Below, one piece after another: positions 24,043 to 25,531 of a DNA stretch of 25,531 nucleotides. A program made the translations under genes and the position numbers. This DNA comes from Bacteroidales bacterium. GTDB lineage: Bacteria; Bacteroidota; Bacteroidia; Bacteroidales; UBA932. Numbering within the stretch: position 1 is the stretch's first letter; each line of letters begins with the position of its first letter. Under the pieces are notes generated by a model. That model worked only from the letters and a program-made list of their open reading frames with translations, was not told the DNA's origin and ran no database searches. Location: NCBI GenBank assembly GCA_017478685.1, contig JAFVDC010000050.1, positions 1-25,531 of the forward strand, in the 5' to 3' direction.

Positions 24043-24081
24043 AGACTACCTCAGAAAAACGCAAAAACATAATAAACAACA

Positions 24082-25531
24082 ATGAAAGCTTACACTACTA
24101 AAAACATCCGCAACATCGTCCTGATTGGCGCACCCCGCAGCGGTAAAACCACCCTCTCCGAGGCCATGCTTTTTGAAGGCAAGGTTATTGACCGCCGCGG
24201 TTCCGTAGAAGAAAAGAACACCGTATCGGACAACACCGAATTTGAGCAGACCAACCAGAAGTCCATCAACGCCACCCCCCTGTACGCAGAGTTCGGCGGC
24301 TGCAAGATCAACTTCATAGACGCTCCCGGTTCAGATGATTTCTCCGGCGGCGCACTTTCCGCATTCAAGGTGGTTGACGCTGCTGTCATGGTCATGAACG
24401 GCGCAGCCGGAATCGAGGTTGGCACCACCCTTTTCGCCCGCTACGCAGACCAGTATGGCGTTCCAATGATCATCGCCGTCAACCAGCTGGACCACGACAA
24501 AGCAAACTGGGAAGGCGTACGTAACGCCATCGCAGAGGAATTCGGCAAAAAGGCCGCCATCTGCCAGTTCCCCGCTGCTCCCGGCGTCGGCCTGGAGGGT
24601 TTTGTGGATGTGATAACCATGAAGTTCTACGACAGGAAGGGCACAGAGCTTGACATCCCTGCCGCATACGCCGACGAAGCCGAAGAACTTCGCGCAGAAC
24701 TCATGGAAAAGGCCGCAGAAGGCTCCGACGAACTCATGGAGAAGTTCTTCGAGACCATGGAACTCACCACGGATGAAATCCGCGAAGGCCTCCGTCTTGG
24801 CCTCCAGAAGGGTGAAACCATCCCCGTATTCTGCACCGCAGCAAAGGAGAACATCGGCACCAAGCGCCTGATGGAATTCATCGTGAACGTTGTTCCTTCA
24901 CCGGAAGGCAAGGAAGAGCCAACAGTGGACGGCGGCACAATCAAATGCGACCCCGCAGGTCCCGTTGCCCTGTTCATCTTCAAGACCAGCGTAGAGCAGC
25001 ACCTCGGTGAGGTTTCCTACTTTAAGGTAATGAGCGGCACCCTCAATGAGGGCGCAGACCTCGTGAACCCCGAAACCGGCAACGGTGAGCGCCTCAGCGC
25101 CATTTACGCCGTAGCAGGCGCCAAGAAGGAAAAGGTTACCTCCATCGCCGCCGGCGATATCGGCTGCGTCATGAAGCTCAAGGCCGGAAAGACCGACGTC
25201 ACCCTTGCACAGAGCGGCGTAGAGGCTATCAAGCACATGGTGGTCCCGGATGCCAAGTACCGCTGCGCAGTGAAGGCTGTTGACAAAAACGACGAGGCCA
25301 AGGTTGGAGACGCCCTCAACAAGATTGCCGCACAGGATCCCACCATCAACGTGGAATACTCCAAGGAACTCCGCCAGACCATCCTCTCCGGCATGGGAGA
25401 ACAGCACATCAACTACGTAAAGTGGCGCCTCACCAACGAGTTCAAGCAGAACGTTGAATTCTACGCTCCTAAGGTTCCCTACCGTGAGACCATCACCAAG
25501 ATCGCAACCGCACAGTACCGTCACAAGAAGC
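24082..25531 (+). CDS. fusA2: EF-G paralog of the Bacteroides EF-G2 type, 5' part
   Basis: The frame is open to the right edge; 483 residues are visible of an expected 700 or so. The order is G domain, EF-G G' insert and domain II (GPVALFIFKTSVEQHLGEVSYFKVMSG), then the start of domain III. The G domain departs from canonical EF-G. The P-loop is GAPRSGKTT (16-24), where EF-G has a GHxDxGKTT-type loop. The G3 motif is DAPGS (80-84), with Ser84 replacing the catalytic His. G4 is NQLD (134-137), and the switch I RGITI motif is missing. This matches my recollection of B. thetaiotaomicron EF-G2, reported to support translocation without GTP hydrolysis and to be induced under carbon limitation. It is probably a second elongation factor and not the housekeeping fusA. 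Confidence 0.9.
   Translation, partial: MKAYTTKNIRNIVLIGAPRSGKTTLSEAMLFEGKVIDRRGSVEEKNTVSDNTEFEQTNQKSINATPLYAEFGGCKINFIDAPGSDDFSGGALSAFKVVDAAVMVMNGAAGIEVGTTLFARYADQYGVPMIIAVNQLDHDKANWEGVRNAIAEEFGKKAAICQFPAAPGVGLEGFVDVITMKFYDRKGTELDIPAAYADEAEELRAELMEKAAEGSDELMEKFFETMELTTDEIREGLRLGLQKGETIPVFCTAAKENIGTKRLMEFIVNVVPSPEGKEEPTVDGGTIKCDPAGPVALFIFKTSVEQHLGEVSYFKVMSGTLNEGADLVNPETGNGERLSAIYAVAGAKKEKVTSIAAGDIGCVMKLKAGKTDVTLAQSGVEAIKHMVVPDAKYRCAVKAVDKNDEAKVGDALNKIAAQDPTINVEYSKELRQTILSGMGEQHINYVKWRLTNEFKQNVEFYAPKVPYRETITKIATAQYRHKK

Noticed and set aside
23995..24050. Invertible promoter (inverton) upstream of the EF-G2-like gene
   Set aside because: The inverted arms are only 6 bp perfect with about 44 bp between them, much shorter than typical Bacteroides invertons, and no invertase gene is nearby.
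1..25531. tRNA, rRNA, CRISPR, transposase or prophage genes
   Set aside because: I looked for clover-leaf-like tracts, regularly spaced repeats, and integrase or transposase motifs and saw none. Small non-coding RNAs cannot be excluded by eye.

Overview
This window reads as a piece of a compact chromosome from a member of the Bacteroidales, probably an uncultured gut-type lineage. The evidence is the set of Bacteroidota-type -7 boxes (TAnnTTTG) and the absence of obvious Shine-Dalgarno sites. The gene families agree: an S46 dipeptidyl-peptidase, a DUF5106/thioredoxin-like lipoprotein, a YfhO-family membrane protein, a SurA/PpiD-type foldase and an EF-G2-type paralog. Base composition is GC-rich for the order (mid-50s % by eye), so lineages such as UBA932/Cryptobacteroides-like or Rikenellaceae-like are possible, but this is inference. 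No rRNA, tRNA, CRISPR array, phage or insertion sequence was seen. No stretch longer than 300 bp lacks a gene.

Layout, left to right. Positions 1-2341 (+) hold the 3' part of a parvulin-type periplasmic foldase and ychF. Next come an exported endonuclease/exonuclease/phosphatase protein (-), galactokinase plus a CpXC zinc-ribbon protein (+), and a DUF5106 thioredoxin-like lipoprotein (-). A 1008-residue outer-membrane protein (+) follows, with a gluzincin-like HExxH domain, a TolB-like propeller and a barrel-like end. A (-) operon then carries thyA and a single frame encoding dihydrofolate reductase fused to aldose 1-epimerase. After it lie a sodium:neurotransmitter-type symporter (+), mutS (-), a run of glycosyltransferase, yfhO and rnhB (+), and mrp (-). 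The window ends with an S46 peptidase, a small outer-membrane protein and the 5' part of an EF-G2-like factor (+).

Three architectural patterns stand out. (1) Four divergent gene pairs are separated by only 36-48 bp, and each gap contains two mirrored -7 boxes 4-9 nt from the two ATGs, which implies nearly leaderless mRNAs. (2) All five convergent pairs overlap at their stop codons, leaving no room for an intergenic terminator. (3) The heptamer TTCGGCC/GGCCGAA occurs about 46 times by hand count, around ten times the composition expectation. It falls in several reading frames and appears to draw in otherwise uncommon codons (TCG, CGA). This looks like a DNA-level signal.

Functional links: galactokinase and the galM half of the fusion are both Leloir-pathway functions. 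galM, however, sits behind the thyA promoter and is joined to folA, so galactose mutarotation and the thymidylate/folate cycle share one transcript and apparently one polypeptide. ychF, the EF-G2-like factor, mutS and rnhB are translation and DNA-maintenance housekeeping genes. The remaining genes are envelope and peptide-metabolism functions.
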